Shown here piece by piece: positions 1-10,701 of a stretch of DNA of 64,000 nucleotides. The position numbers and the translations under genes are program-made. The stretch comes from Triticum aestivum. Lineage: Eukaryota; Streptophyta; Magnoliopsida; Poales; Poaceae. Location of the stretch: contig NC_057796.1 in NCBI RefSeq assembly GCF_018294505.1, positions 268,720,259 through 268,784,258 of the forward strand. The letters run 5' to 3'. The notes below the pieces were generated by a model, which was not told the origin of the DNA, searched no databases, and was given only the letters and a program-made list of their open reading frames with translations. Within the stretch, counting starts at the first letter, position 1; each line of letters starts with the position of its first letter.

Positions 1-221
1 TTCCTTTTTGCTCAGCTCAGCCTATAAGAGACAGACATATCATGAGTTGGCAGTACATATTTGGAGTACCAGGCACATAACAAGTTATGCACCTGATACT
101 TGGGGGCTAATGCCTATTTGCTCGTTGTCAGAAATTTCAACAAGTCCCAAGTATAATACAAGTATTACTCTTGGCACTTGAGGGCTAATGTGAGTTTTCT
201 CAATGTGATAATATGGGTGCC

Positions 222-492
222 TTTCAAAAGTCCCGGTTTATTTTCAAAACATAAACCGGCCATGGGGAATTATACAGGTGGAAGTAACAAGGTGATTATT
301 CTGAAGTCCCGGTTCATCTTTATAAGTTAAACCGTCCCTTGGGGGCTACACCAGTGAAAGATACAATATCACAATTCTAAAGTACCCGTTCATCTTAAAG
401 AGATAACCCGGTCCCTGGAGGCTAAGCATGCAAGTTAAGATATTACAAAGTCCCGGTCTATATTAACATCATAAACCGGCCCTTGGGGGCTA
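222..492 (+). repeat. Four-unit array: hairpin arms plus purine-tract motif
   Basis: Four degenerate copies (about 222-265, 300-350, 377-424 and 445-492; spacing about 75 bases) each read 'agtcccggtt(t/c)at...ataaaccgg' and most end in a 'cttgggggcta' tract. In unit 1, CCGGTTTAT at 233-241 pairs perfectly with ATAAACCGG at 251-259. In unit 4 the arms are 453-461 and 471-479 with one mismatch. The terminal tract resembles the real polypurine tract next to the LTR (3731-3744). Similar tracts without the hairpin lie at about 100-112 and 177-188. Confidence 0.7.
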
Positions 493-542
493 CTGGAGTT
501 GACATTTGAAATTGGACATAAGAGAAACAGTTGTGTGGTTAC

Positions 543-2779
543 CTCATACCGCTCCTCCATCAGATTTACTAAACCGGCTTCATAGTCGCGACTGGTGTAC
601 AGACGGTTCAAGAAGCTAGAGTGAATGTCTTTGGCATTGAGATGGGCGTAGCTGGACAAATCGGTGTTCCATTTACCTTTGCCCATAGCAGAAAGCTCAT
701 CCTTGGCGCTATGCTTGGATAAAGCGACCGGGTTGCCAGGAGTGGTGTGGCTGACGCCAGTAATCATAATGTCATATTCTTTATCATCAGGAGCCTTCTC
801 TAGAGGGGACGGTTTATCAACAACCTTCACTGGACTGGCCGGTTTATCATCCGTGCGAGCCGGACTAGTCGGTTTGTCAGTGTGACTTGTGGTGTCAACT
901 TCTACTCGTTCAACAACGAAGTCATAATCTTGTGGTGGCGGGTCATCAAGTAGAGCGTCAGCATTGGTCCCTACTGGATCTGGGGGTTTCTTCCGTTCAA
1001 TAACCACATTCTTGTCTGACGGTTTATTTAACCGAGCCTTCTTGCTGGGTCTAGGCTTGGCACTGAAAAGAACAAACATAAAGGTCAATACGTCAGGTGA
1101 ACGTAAGGTATTAAGAATAAATTTAAGGCATAGCTCACCCAGGAACTGTTTTGAGGGTTGGAAGCTGTGTGGCCATTGACTCGCCAGAGGATGAGTGAGG
1201 CGTTCCCTGATAATTCAAATCAGACGGATTAAGAGGCTGTCGAAAACAACCCGCCTTGGGGCAAGAAGTGTTAAGAGTATAAGAGACCTCTGATCGACGT
1301 TTCCAAACCGGAGTGTTTGGTAAACCGGCAGAGGTAACTACCTGGCAGCTGTGCCGGGTTGTGCGGCGGGCTTCGTGTTGCTGTTTCTTCAAAAGAAAGT
1401 TTGGGTCCAAGTGAGCTAAGGGGTGAGAAAATTTTACTTTCCGGTTTGCTTGACGGATTTTCTGTGTTGGCAGAGGGTCTGAACCAGAAGAAAGGATAAT
1501 TACCTCTGCATCATCAGCTTGGCTGCCTTCAGCGTCGTCCTGATAACAGTCATTGTCAATGAGGTGTATGAAGAAAGAACTAAGAGAGTCAAGTTCTACC
1601 TCTGAATCCAGATTAGCCAAGTCCACATCAGCATTCGGTTCAGAAGATTCAGCGGCCCTCTTCTTGGCGGGTTTCTTGATAACCTTGGTCTTCTGGCGAA
1701 GCGGTTTTGCCGGTTTATCCTGTGGTTTTGCCGGTTTATCCTGTGGTTTTTCTTCCAGAATGGATCATCGCCCTGTCAAAGATGGACAAAATTTGAGAAA
1801 GTACTTAAAAAGGAGCAAGCTAAAAAAAGAAAGTTGTGATACTTACAGTTGGCGGTTTATTGAAAACGCAGAACGGACTTAATCCGGTCTGGCTACAGAC
1901 AGCCCCCGGTTCATTCAGTATCTTCTTCACAGCCTCAGTAACTTCAGCATCTGTAAGATGAATATCAACGTGTCGTTGAGGGTCCTTCAAACTCCCGGTG
2001 TATTCACACATTAAACCGGTGCGTCGGCTTAAGGGCAATATGCTCCAAGTTATCCAACAACAAGCAAAGTCAACACCTGTTAAACTGTTTGCCATAAAGG
2101 CTCTAAGCTTTGACAGTTGTGAAGCATAGTTGGACCTTTCCTTTGCAGTTAATCTCTGAGGAAAGGGATGTGTATTGCTAAGACGGTGAGGGCAGTAACC
2201 CGGCAAAGGATTTTCATCAGTTGGAGATGTGTCTTTGCAATAAAACCAGGTTTGGTTCCACTCCTTGGGGTGACTGTGAAGCTTGGCGTGAGGGAAGCTG
2301 ACATCCTTCCTCTTTTGAATCGCCATTCCGCCGAGTTCAGTATTGGGTCCATCTGTGAACTCTGTGCGGTGGTTTAAATAGAAGAAATCCCTAAACAATT
2401 CAAGTGTGGGTTCCTCTTGAAGATAAGCCTCACAAAAGACTTGGAAATGGCAGATGTTGGACACAGAGTTTGGGCCGATGTCCTGAGGGTGGAGTTGAAA
2501 GCTGGCAAGCACATCTCGGAAATTTTTTGAACCGGGAGGACTAAAGCCTTGACCCAGATGGTCAACAAAAATGACTACTTCTCTGTCCTTGGGTTCAGGG
2601 GGATTTTCCGGACCAGGGGCCCTCCAGTGGATGACCTCTTTCTTGGCTAAAGCGCCAGTTGCGACACATCTGTCTAATTGTTCTTCAGTGACCCGGGAAG
2701 GAACCCAGTTGCACTCATAGACTTGTTTGGCCATTTCAATGGAATGTTGAAACATGGTTATTGCCGGTTTCAGATTCAT
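543..2779 (-). CDS. Spliced antisense gene of the Tat element (PF04195-like)
   Basis: On the strand opposite to the element I see three coding exons with canonical splice sites. Exon A is 2779-1847, starting at an ATG and ending before GTAAGT. Exon B is 1772-1139, after ...GACAG and before GTGAGC. Exon C is 1062-543, after ...TTTTCAG and before GTAACC. Exons B and C join in frame; A to B is off by one phase as read, so that junction is either mutated or mis-assigned. Exon A has the PF04195 pattern: a hydrophobic HLGQGFSPPG start, then FQLHPQDIGPNS and FQVFCEAYL. Exons B and C are hydrophilic, rich in Lys, Pro and Asp, with short KPA/DKP repeats, and look like a disordered tail. Function is unknown; such antisense ORFs recur in Tat elements. 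Further exons may lie left of 543. Confidence 0.6.
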
Positions 2780-2789
2780 AATGGACAAG

Positions 2790-3452
2790 TATAAAGCGAT
2801 GCAAGAGCAGAAGAAGACAGAAATATATACACATTGTTAAACTGGAATCAGACATGGGAAATGGTACAAAGATAAAGCGGCTTGGCGGTTCAACAGGGGA
2901 CTAATGGTACCTACCGGATCATCATTTTTCTATGAGATTAAACCGCCTACTCTGGTATAGAAGATACAGATCTAAGATGCCTAAGTGAAGGAAAAACAAG
3001 TTTCACAGCTTGGCATGGTAATTTCAGATCTGCAGTGTCTTGGTAAATCAAAATATATTCTGACCTAAAGTGCAGGTGCTTAAGCAGTTTAACAGTTCCA
3101 GATGAGTTTTTCTACCCAAAGCAGATGCTCTAATGAGGAAAAAGGAGTTTTAACTACAAAGGCACAGGAAAATATCAGATCTAACTTGCAATTTGTGCTA
3201 CTGAAGAAAACAGGGAAGAACAGCTCCAAGAACTTTGAAGAACTCCGATGAGTATAAACCCTAATGATAAAATCTAGGGTGGAAGGAGAGAAGGCTTACC
3301 AATGTCAAAAGAACAGCGGAGAGGCGCCGCGGCTTTCTGGTACGGTCAGGTTGATGCAGCTGCCGTTGTTGAGGCAGATGCGAAGATCAGCGGCGGCGGC
3401 AGAACTTGAAGGTTCGGTCGATGCGAGGAAGAGGACAATGCGAAGAGGCACG
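2790..3452 (-). other. Probable 5' UTR exon and leader intron of the antisense gene
   Basis: Below the minus-strand TATA box (3487-3494) a GC-rich, non-AT stretch (about 3455-3300) ends at a canonical donor (minus strand GTAAGC, plus 3294-3299). From there to the first coding exon the DNA is AT-rich with no open frame, as expected for a leader intron. No acceptor was pinned down. Confidence 0.4.
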
Positions 3453-3464
3453 GGGGGGGGGGGG
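3452..3464 (+). repeat. 13-base G run
   Basis: Uninterrupted G homopolymer (C on the minus strand) just downstream of the antisense TATA box. Length is likely to vary between copies and is a common place for sequencing error. Confidence 0.9.
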
Positions 3465-3486
3465 AATGGAAAGGACCCCCTGGTCT

Positions 3487-3494
3487 TATTTATA
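3487..3494 (-). promoter_or_regulatory. Antisense TATA box
   Basis: TATAAATA on the minus strand. A start about 30 bases downstream would fall near 3455, directly above the 5' UTR exon and spliced antisense gene. Promoter activity is inferred from position and motif only. Confidence 0.45.
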
Positions 3495-3730
3495 AAGGCA
3501 AAGGGATAAGTGACAGACGCGAAAATCGAGGAGACTAAAAATTGGATATGTGACGAAGCTGTCGCCTCGATTGTCGGAGGCTCATTAATGAAGGTGAGCT
3601 ATATGCAAGTTTTAATAGCAGGTGACGTCATGGCGGTTTATCACGATTCTGGAAGATGACATCATGGCGGTTTACAAGATTTCTGTGAAGATGATGAAGT
3701 GTTGAAGATTGACATGAACCAGTACAAATC

Positions 3731-3744
3731 AATCTGGGGCCTAA
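3731..3744 (+). other. Polypurine tract of the first Tat element
   Basis: aatctggggcctaa lies immediately 5' of the LTR TG at 3745, the position where the plus-strand primer tract of an LTR retrotransposon is expected. It is one of several similar tracts in the 3' region. Confidence 0.6.
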
Positions 3745-4268
3745 TGTTGGGGATATTACTACTGGGCGTAAACCGGCCAGGAGAGGCCGGGTTATCCCCG
3801 TAATGGATTATTATACCTGAAGCCCATGAAGACAAAGACGGTGGCGCTTTATGAAGGCCCAGGGCCCAAAGACGGTTTAAGGCCTGTAGACGTAAACCGA
3901 CATTGATTTGTAAACTTGTGTTGTAAGATAGAAAGAGCAGAGACCGAGCCGGACACGTTTATGAGCCGACCTCAGGATCCTGTAAACTGATGGGCGTCAA
4001 CCCATGTATATAAGGGGACGACCCGGAGGCGGTTTAGGGACAACAAACAACAACTCGAGAACCAGGCATAGCTAATTCGCTCCCTGGTCATGGAAACCCT
4101 AGCAATTCCACAACAACTGGATTAGGCCTTTACCTTCACCGCAAGGGGCCGAACCAGTATAAACTCTCTGCGTCCTTTGTCCGCTTTAACCCCTTTAAGC
4201 TAACCCGTCGCGATGGCTCCACGACTAAGTCCTTTCACTAGGACATCTGCTGTGAGAAAACCACGACA
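3745..4268 (+). repeat. 3' LTR of the first Tat element
   Basis: 524 bases with TGTTGGGG start and ...CACGACA end. It contains a TATA box (TATATAAG, 4007-4014) and stem-forming aaaccgg/ccggtt motifs shared with the internal region. The partner 5' LTR is outside the window, so target duplication and age cannot be tested. The five bases after it are ggtaa. Confidence 0.75.
4007..4014 (+). promoter_or_regulatory. TATA box in LTR
   Basis: TATATAAG about 260 bases into the LTR, on the sense strand of the element, the usual U3 promoter position. A GC-rich start region follows. Confidence 0.5.
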
Positions 4269-5390
4269 GGTAACATGTCATGTACTAATGGTAACGTACA
4301 AGTTAAACTTGCCCCTTTTTGTAATCTGACATAGTTTCAGTCAAACTGATGTATGGACATGTTAAGAACTCATGTACTGATGTAAAGTTTTTAGCACTGA
4401 TGCATCTGCTATGTACAGTTTTTTTATTTTTTTCTCTAGAACTGATGCATGAACATATGGTGCACTGCTTGCAAACTGAACATTGAACTTTCAAACAATG
4501 TGGATATATATAAACATGAATGAATGTCTTCTCTTATTTTTTCATCTAGAACTTATGCATCTACATTACAAGTACTCCTAGTTTCTGTATCATTGAACTT
4601 ACTGTGTAACAGTTGTATATTTTTTTAGCAACAATCTTTTTACTCGTTCGAACTGACGCAACTACCTGACATGTACTCTTAGAAATAACAACATACAACT
4701 TTCAGTGGTAGCTGAACCTTAGTACTAGCTACTTGGACTGATGCATAAGTTTAAGTTTTTTTACTTGAACTAAAGCTACCATATTAGAGGTACTGACAGT
4801 AACCTCGACATCCAAATTGTGCATCAAGTGGCAGGGGTGTAATGAATTGATGCAAGCATTTGCAATGTACGGTCAGCTTCTACATCATAGGAACATGTGT
4901 CACTGATGCAGCACACATGTAGAACTGATGAACCTAATAGTGTAACATGTAGGAAAAGCATAGCAACACTGATGAACTGACACAAAAAGTGGTATCTATC
5001 TTCATTCAAACCTAGGTCTGAAAAACTTGGTGTGGCTAGTAATTAGTGTGGGAAGCAGACATCACCTGCAGTGGCATCTTGTTGCATCTGACTTCTTCTT
5101 CCTCTTGTTGGCGGCGTATTGGCAAAAACTTGGAAGGCAGAGCCATTGTTGAAGGCAAGGAGCTTGGGGAGACGACGGCTGCTGGTGGTGGAGCTCCGTC
5201 GACGAGGTCCGGCGAGGGGTGGAGGCAGGAGGCGTGGATCATGGCCCAGGCGAATCTCCGGCACTAGGCGGTGGGGAGGCGCGCGGGGAATCTCTGGCAC
5301 CAGGCGACGGGGAGGCGCGCGGGGAAGCTCCGGCACCAGACGGAGGGAGGTGCGCGGGGAGGCTCCAGCGCCCGGCGGCGGGGAGATGGG
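4269..5390. other. Interrupted CACTA body: AT-rich tract then GC-rich exon-like block
   Basis: 4269-5035 is AT-rich with many degenerate copies of 'aactgatgcat' (for example near 4396, 4441, 4550 and 4738) and no sustained reading frame. 5036-5390 is GC-rich. On the minus strand it reads through short open frames ending in a good donor (CTGCAG|GTGATG near 5068), like an exon. The block continues across the Athila insertion at 14295-14590. I assign it to the CACTA because that element resumes on the other side, but a captured gene fragment is equally possible. Confidence 0.35.
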
Positions 5391-6792
5391 TGATAACCCA
5401 CAAGTATAGGGGATCGCAGCAGTTTTCGAGGGTAGAGTATTCAACCCAAATTTATTGATTCGACACAAGGGGAGCCAAAGAATATTCTCAAGTATTAGCA
5501 GCTGAGTTGTCAATTCAACCACACCTGGATAACTTAATATCTACAACAAAGTATTTAGTAGCAAAGTAGTATGGAAGTAACAGTAACGGTAACAAAAGTA
5601 ACAGTGATAGTTTTGTAGTGATTGTAACAGTGGCAATGGAAAATTAACTAAGCGGAGAACAATATGTGAAAAGCTCGTAGGCATTGGATCGGTGATGGAG
5701 AATTATGTCGGATGCGATTATTCATGCAACAGTTATAACATAGGGTGACACAGAACTAGCTCCGGTTCATCAATGTAATGTAGGCATGTATTCCGAATAT
5801 AGTCATAAGTGCTTATGGAAAATAACTTGCATGACATCTTTTGTCCTACCCTCCCGTGGCAGCGGGGTCCTATTGGAAACTGAGGGATATTAAGGACTCC
5901 TTTTAATAGAGTACCGGACCAAAGCATTAACACATAGTGAATACATGAACTCCTCAAACTACAGTCATCGCCGGGAGTGGTCCCGATTATGTCACTTCGG
6001 GGTTGCTGGATCATAACACATAGTAGGTGACTATAGACTTGCAAGATAGGATCAAGAACTCACATATATTCATGAAAACATAATAGGTTCAGATCTGAAA
6101 TCATGGCACTCGGGCCCTAGTGACAAGCATTAAGCATAGCAAAGTCATAGCAACATCAATCTCAGAACATAGTGGATACTAGGGATCAAACCCTAACAAA
6201 ACTAACTCAATTACATAATAAATCACATCCAATCCATCACCGTCCAGCAAGCATACAATGGAATTACTCACGCACGGCGGTGAGCATCATGAAATTGGTG
6301 ATGGAGGATAGTTGATGATGACGACGGTGACGAATTCCCCTCTCCGGAGCCCCGAACGGACTCCAGGTCAGCCCTCCCGAGAGAGTTTAGGGCTTGGCGG
6401 CGGCTCCGTATCGTAAAACGCGATGAATCCTTCTCTTTGATTTTTTTCTCCCCGAACGTGAATATATAGAGTTGGAGTTGAGGTCAGTGGAGCACTAGAG
6501 GGCCCATGAGGCAGGGGGCGCGCCCAGGGGGTAGGCGCGCCCCCCACCCTCGTGGACAGGGTGTGGGCCCCTGGCCTTGATTCTTTCACCAGTATTTTTT
6601 TATTATTTCCAAAAATAATCTCCGTGAAGTTTCAGGTCATTCCGAGAACTTTTGTTTCTGCACAAAATTAACACCATGGCAATTTTGCTGAAAACAACGT
6701 CAGTCCGGGTTAGTTCCATTCAAATCATGCAAGTTAGAGTCCGAAACAAGGGCAAAAGTGTTTGGAAAAGTAGATACGACGGAGACGTATCA
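5391..6792 (-). repeat. 3' LTR of the Athila-type element (minus orientation)
   Basis: 1402 bases, near-identical to 12895-14294. It contains a GC-rich inverted repeat around 6515-6546 (gggggcgcgcc / ggcgcgcccccc), just beyond the AT-rich Athila LTR head. It shares its outer end (gataacccacaagtatagg) with fragments at 32609 and 38447. Confidence 0.85.
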
Positions 6793-6806
6793 ACTCCCCA
6801 AGCTTA
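6793..6806 (-). other. Polypurine tract (minus strand)
   Basis: Minus strand reads taagcttggggagt directly before the 3' LTR. The AAGCTTGGGG core is the same as in the other Athila-type elements here (before 42923 and 62404). Confidence 0.7.
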
Positions 6807-8867
6807 AACCTCTGCTTGTCCTCAAGAAATTCAGTTGACAAATTGAAAGTGATAAAGAAAAACTTTTACAAACTCTGTTTGCTCTTGTTGTTGTAAATAT
6901 GTATAGCCATCATTCAAGTTTTCAGCAAAGATTATGACAAACCATATTCACAATAACACTTAGGTATCATGTTTACTCATATCAATGGCATAATCAACTA
7001 GTGAGCAATAATAAAAAATCTCGGATGACAATACTTTCTCAAAACAATCATAATATGATATAACAAGATGGTATCTCGCTAGCCCTTTCTGAGACCACAA
7101 AACATAAATGCAGAGCACCTTTAAAGATCAAGGACTGACTAAACATTGTAATTCATGGTAAAAGAGATCCAGTCATAGTCATACTCAATATAAATTAATA
7201 GTAATGGATGCAAATGACAGCGATGCTCTCCAACTGGTGCTTTTTAATAAGAGGGTGATGACTCAACATAAAAGGAAATGGATAGGCCCTTCGCAGTGGG
7301 AAGCAGGGATGTGTAGAGGTGCCAAAGCTCGATTTTAAAATAGAGATAAATAATATTTTGAGTGGTATAGTTTCATTGTCAACATAACAACCAAGAGATC
7401 TCGATATCTTCCATGCTACACACATTATAGGCGGTTCCCAAACAGAATGGTAAAGTTTATACTCCCCCTCCACCAACAAGCACACTCCACGGCTGGTCCG
7501 AAACAACGGGTACCGTCCATACCAACAACAGTCCTGGGGGAGTTTTGTTTGCAATCATTTTGATTTGATTTGCTTAAAGCATGGGACTGGGCATCCCGGT
7601 GACCAGCCATTTTCTCGTGAGTGAGGAGCGGAGTCCACTCCTCTTGAGAATAACCCACCTAGCATGGAAGATATAGACAACCCTAGTTGATACATGAGCT
7701 ATTCGAGCATACAAAGCAGAATTTCATTTGAAGGTTTAGAGTTTGGCACATACAAATTTACTTGGAACGGCAGGTAGATACCGCATATAGGAAGGTATAG
7801 TGGACTCATATGGAATAACTTTGGGGTATAAGGGATTGGATGCACAAGCAGTATTCCCGCTTAGTACAAGTGAAAGCTAGCAAAAGACTGGGAAGCGACC
7901 AGCTAGAGAGCGACAACAGTCATGAACATGCATTAAAATTAATAAACATTGAGTGCAAGCATGAGTAGGATATAATCCACCATGAACATAAATATCGTGG
8001 AGGCTATGTTGATTTTGTTTCAACTACATGTGTGAACATGTGCCAAGTCGAGTCACTCGAATCATTCAAAGGAGGATACCACCCTACTATACCACATCAC
8101 AACCATTTTAATAGCATGTTGGCACGCAAGATAAACCATTATAAACTCCTAGCTAATTAAGCATGGCATAAGAAACTATAATCCCTAATTGTTATTGCAA
8201 ACATGTTTATTCATAATAGGCTGAATCGGGAACGATGAACTTATCATATTTACAAAAACAAGAGAGGTCGAGTTCATACCAGCTTTTCTCATCTCAATCA
8301 GTCCATCATATATCATCATTATTGCCTTTCACTTGCGAGACCAAACGGTGCGTATAATAATAATAGTGCATGTGTATTGGACTAAGCTAGAATCTGCGAG
8401 CATTCAATACAAAGGAGAAGACAAAGTAATATGGGCTCTTGGTTAATCAACAATAATGCATATAAGAGCTGCTTCAACATTTTAATCATGGTCTTCTCCT
8501 ATCGACCCCCAAAGAAAAGAAAAGAAATAAAACTATTTACACAGGAAAGCTCCCAACAAACAAAAGAAGAACAAGATATGTTTTTGGGTTTTCTTCTAAT
8601 TATTACTACTACCGCATGGAAAGTAAACTAGCTAAAAGCTACAACTATTTTTTTGGTTTTTCTTAAGGTTTTTCAAACACACAAGAAGAAAGCATAAAAA
8701 GGAAAATAACTAGCATGGATAGTACAATGAAAAAGTATGAGCACCGACAACTAGTATGAGTAGGTGAACATAAATGTAATGTCGGTGGGAAGTACGTACT
8801 CCCCCATGCTTAGGCTTTTGGCCTAAGTTGGTCCATGGCCACGGCTGGCCTGGCGGATATCCGAAGT
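6807..8867 (-). other. Noncoding 3' internal region of Athila-type element
   Basis: About 2 kb of AT-rich DNA between the PPT and the last open frame. Short frames occur on both strands but none has codon structure or a recognisable motif. This is where pol would be expected in an autonomous element. Confidence 0.6.
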
Positions 8868-8958
8868 TTAACTGGGGTCGTACTGAGAAGGAGCCTCGGG
8901 TTGCCACTGGTTGGCAATCACCTCCGGATCCCACTGGTAAACAGACTGTCGTGAAGGA

Positions 8959-9345
8959 TCAAATTGTGGTTCCGGCTCTGGCTCCGTAGCTGGTGTGGGG
9001 TTTTGGTAGGCGTGAATGACCTCCGGCGGAACGAGGTACTTGCTGTTCGCGTTGGTTGCGGAGGAAGTCGGTGAGGCCTGCATTCTCAGCCAAATCATAA
9101 AAATCATCATAAATCCCGGCTGCTCTCAAGAAATCATCACAAGTCCATTCACACGGCTGAACCTCCGCGGTGCGAGGGAGATTATATTTGGGCCTCTTGT
9201 CTTCTTCACTTTGCTTATCCTTCGAGCTTCGGCTCGAAGAGCCCCTCAAAAAACTCTTCATCATTTCCTGAAAATTTCTGAAATTTTTAGTAACTTCAAA
9301 TAAAAGTGAACCAAACTCAACAAAATTGGTAGCAACTACTCCCAC
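8959..9345 (-). CDS. Unidentified open frame in Athila-type element
   Basis: A frame of about 128 codons on the element's sense strand, downstream of the protease remnant. It begins hydrophobic, then has a basic/acidic Ser-rich stretch (SSSRSSKDKQSEEDKRP), then a segment with EWTCDDFLRAAGIYDDFYDL. The frame shifts near 9000-9110, where an alternative frame continues in Pro/Gln-rich sequence to about 8868. I recognise no domain. It could be a non-autonomous element's replacement for pol, or a degraded host fragment. No start codon is convincing. Confidence 0.35.
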   Translation of the reverse strand: MGVVATNFVEFGSLLFEVTKNFRNFQEMMKSFLRGSSSRSSKDKQSEEDKRPKYNLPRTAEVQPCEWTCDDFLRAAGIYDDFYDLAENAGLTDFLRNQREQQVPRSAGGHSRLPKPHTSYGARAGTTI

Positions 9346-9479
9346 AAGTGCCTAGAGACTATGTCATGCATTAGAACTACTTGGGACAATATAAATTTGA
9401 CATGCAAGCTCAAGAGCAAGGTCACCTAGGCAGCAAAAATTTGCAATAAATAAAGCACTAGAACAACAACTAATTGGAC

Positions 9480-9950
9480 CATTAGAGGAGTCACATACCA
9501 AAGAACAATCCCCCAAAGCAGTTTTGTGAGTGGAGCTTTGAGAAAGGAGATCGAAAATGGCAGCAAGATGAGCTAGAACTCGTGCTTGGGCTGGTTGGTG
9601 ATTTTTGGGGAGGAAGAAGAGTGTGTGATGGCTGGAATAAGTGGAGGGGGCCACCATGGGCCCACGAGGCAGGGGGCGCGCCCAGGGGGGTGGGCGCGCC
9701 CTGGACCCTCGTGGCCAGGTGCTTGCTCCCCCTACTGTGTTCTCAGTGCCAGATATTCTCAAATATTCCAGAAAAAATCATATTTCAATTTCGGGGCATT
9801 TGGAGAACTTTTATTTTCGGGGTATTTTTTTATTATTGCATGGATAATTCAGAAAACAGGCAGAAAATACTATTTTTGCTTTATTTCAACTAAATAACGG
9901 AAAGTAAAACGAGGATACAGAAGGTTGTGCTTTCTAACTTCATCCATCTC
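9480..9950 (-). repeat. LTR-like segment inside the internal region
   Basis: Contains, in the same order and orientation as the element's own LTRs, the GC-rich inverted repeat (9671-9702), then 'ccctcgtgg', then an AT-rich stretch with 'ggagaactttt' and runs of T. It is clearly diverged from those LTRs and so probably comes from a related family. Confidence 0.5.
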
Positions 9951-10044
9951 ATGCTCATCAAAAGGAATCCACTAACATGGTTGATCAAGTCTTGTTAACA
10001 AACTCATGCCGAATCACATGAAACCGGAGAATTTTCGAATAGCA

Positions 10045-10701
10045 CTAGGTTACCTCAACAGGGATATGCACTTCCCCAATAATAAGAATATCATATTTCT
10101 TCTTGACAGTAGGTAGAGGAAATTCAAAACCTCCAAAAATAATCGATGGAATTTTTCCAATAGAGTTGATATCGTGGACTTGAGGTTGTTTCCTCGGAAA
10201 GTGTACCGTATGCTCATTACGATTAACATGAAAAGTTACATTGCCTTTGTTGCAATCAATAACAGCCCCTGCAGTATTCAAAAAGGGTCTTCCAAGAATA
10301 ATAGACATACTATCGTCCTTGGGAATATCAAGAATATCAAAGTCCGTTAAAATAGTAACATTTGCAACCACAACAGGCACATCCTCACAAATGCCGACAG
10401 GTATAGCAGTTGATTTATCGGCCATTTGCAAAGATATTTCAGTAGGTGTCAACTTATTCGAATCAAGTCTACGATATAAAGAGAGAGGCATAATACTAAC
10501 ACCGGATCCATGATCACATAAAGCAGTTTTAACATAGTTTCTTTTAATGGAGCATGGTATAGTTGGTACTCCTGGATCTCCTAGTTTCTTTGGTATTCCA
10601 CCTTTAAAAGTATAATTAGCAAGCATGGTGGAAATTTCAGCTTCCGGTATCTTTCTCTTATTTGTAACAATATCCTTCATAGACTTAGCATAAGGATTCA
10701 T
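10045..10701 (-). pseudogene. Athila-type aspartic protease region
   Basis: An open frame of about 218 codons with the retroviral-type aspartic protease core: the active-site segment is CDHGSGVSIMP (Athila relatives usually have D-L-G-A-S), followed by a hydrophobic flap region and the second motif SIILGRPFLNTAGAVID. The protease would cut the Gag-Pol polyprotein in the cytoplasmic particle. The frame is offset by one position from the gag frame upstream (shift near 10690-10700), so it could not be made as one polyprotein without repair. It ends at 10045 with no RT after it. Confidence 0.65.

Larger units (their letters stand above)
1..4268 (+). mobile_element. Tat-lineage Ty3/gypsy retrotransposon, 3' portion
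   Basis: The right end is an LTR with TG...CA termini (3745-4268), preceded by a purine-rich tract, so the element reads on the plus strand and its gag-pol half lies left of base 1. Upstream of the LTR sits a multi-exon gene on the opposite strand whose largest exon has the pattern of Pfam PF04195, 'putative gypsy type transposon'. An extra antisense ORF between pol and the 3' LTR is known for Tat-lineage gypsy elements, and this is the basis for the lineage call. No pol domain is visible here. The element probably sits inside the CACTA that resumes at 4269. Confidence 0.75.
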
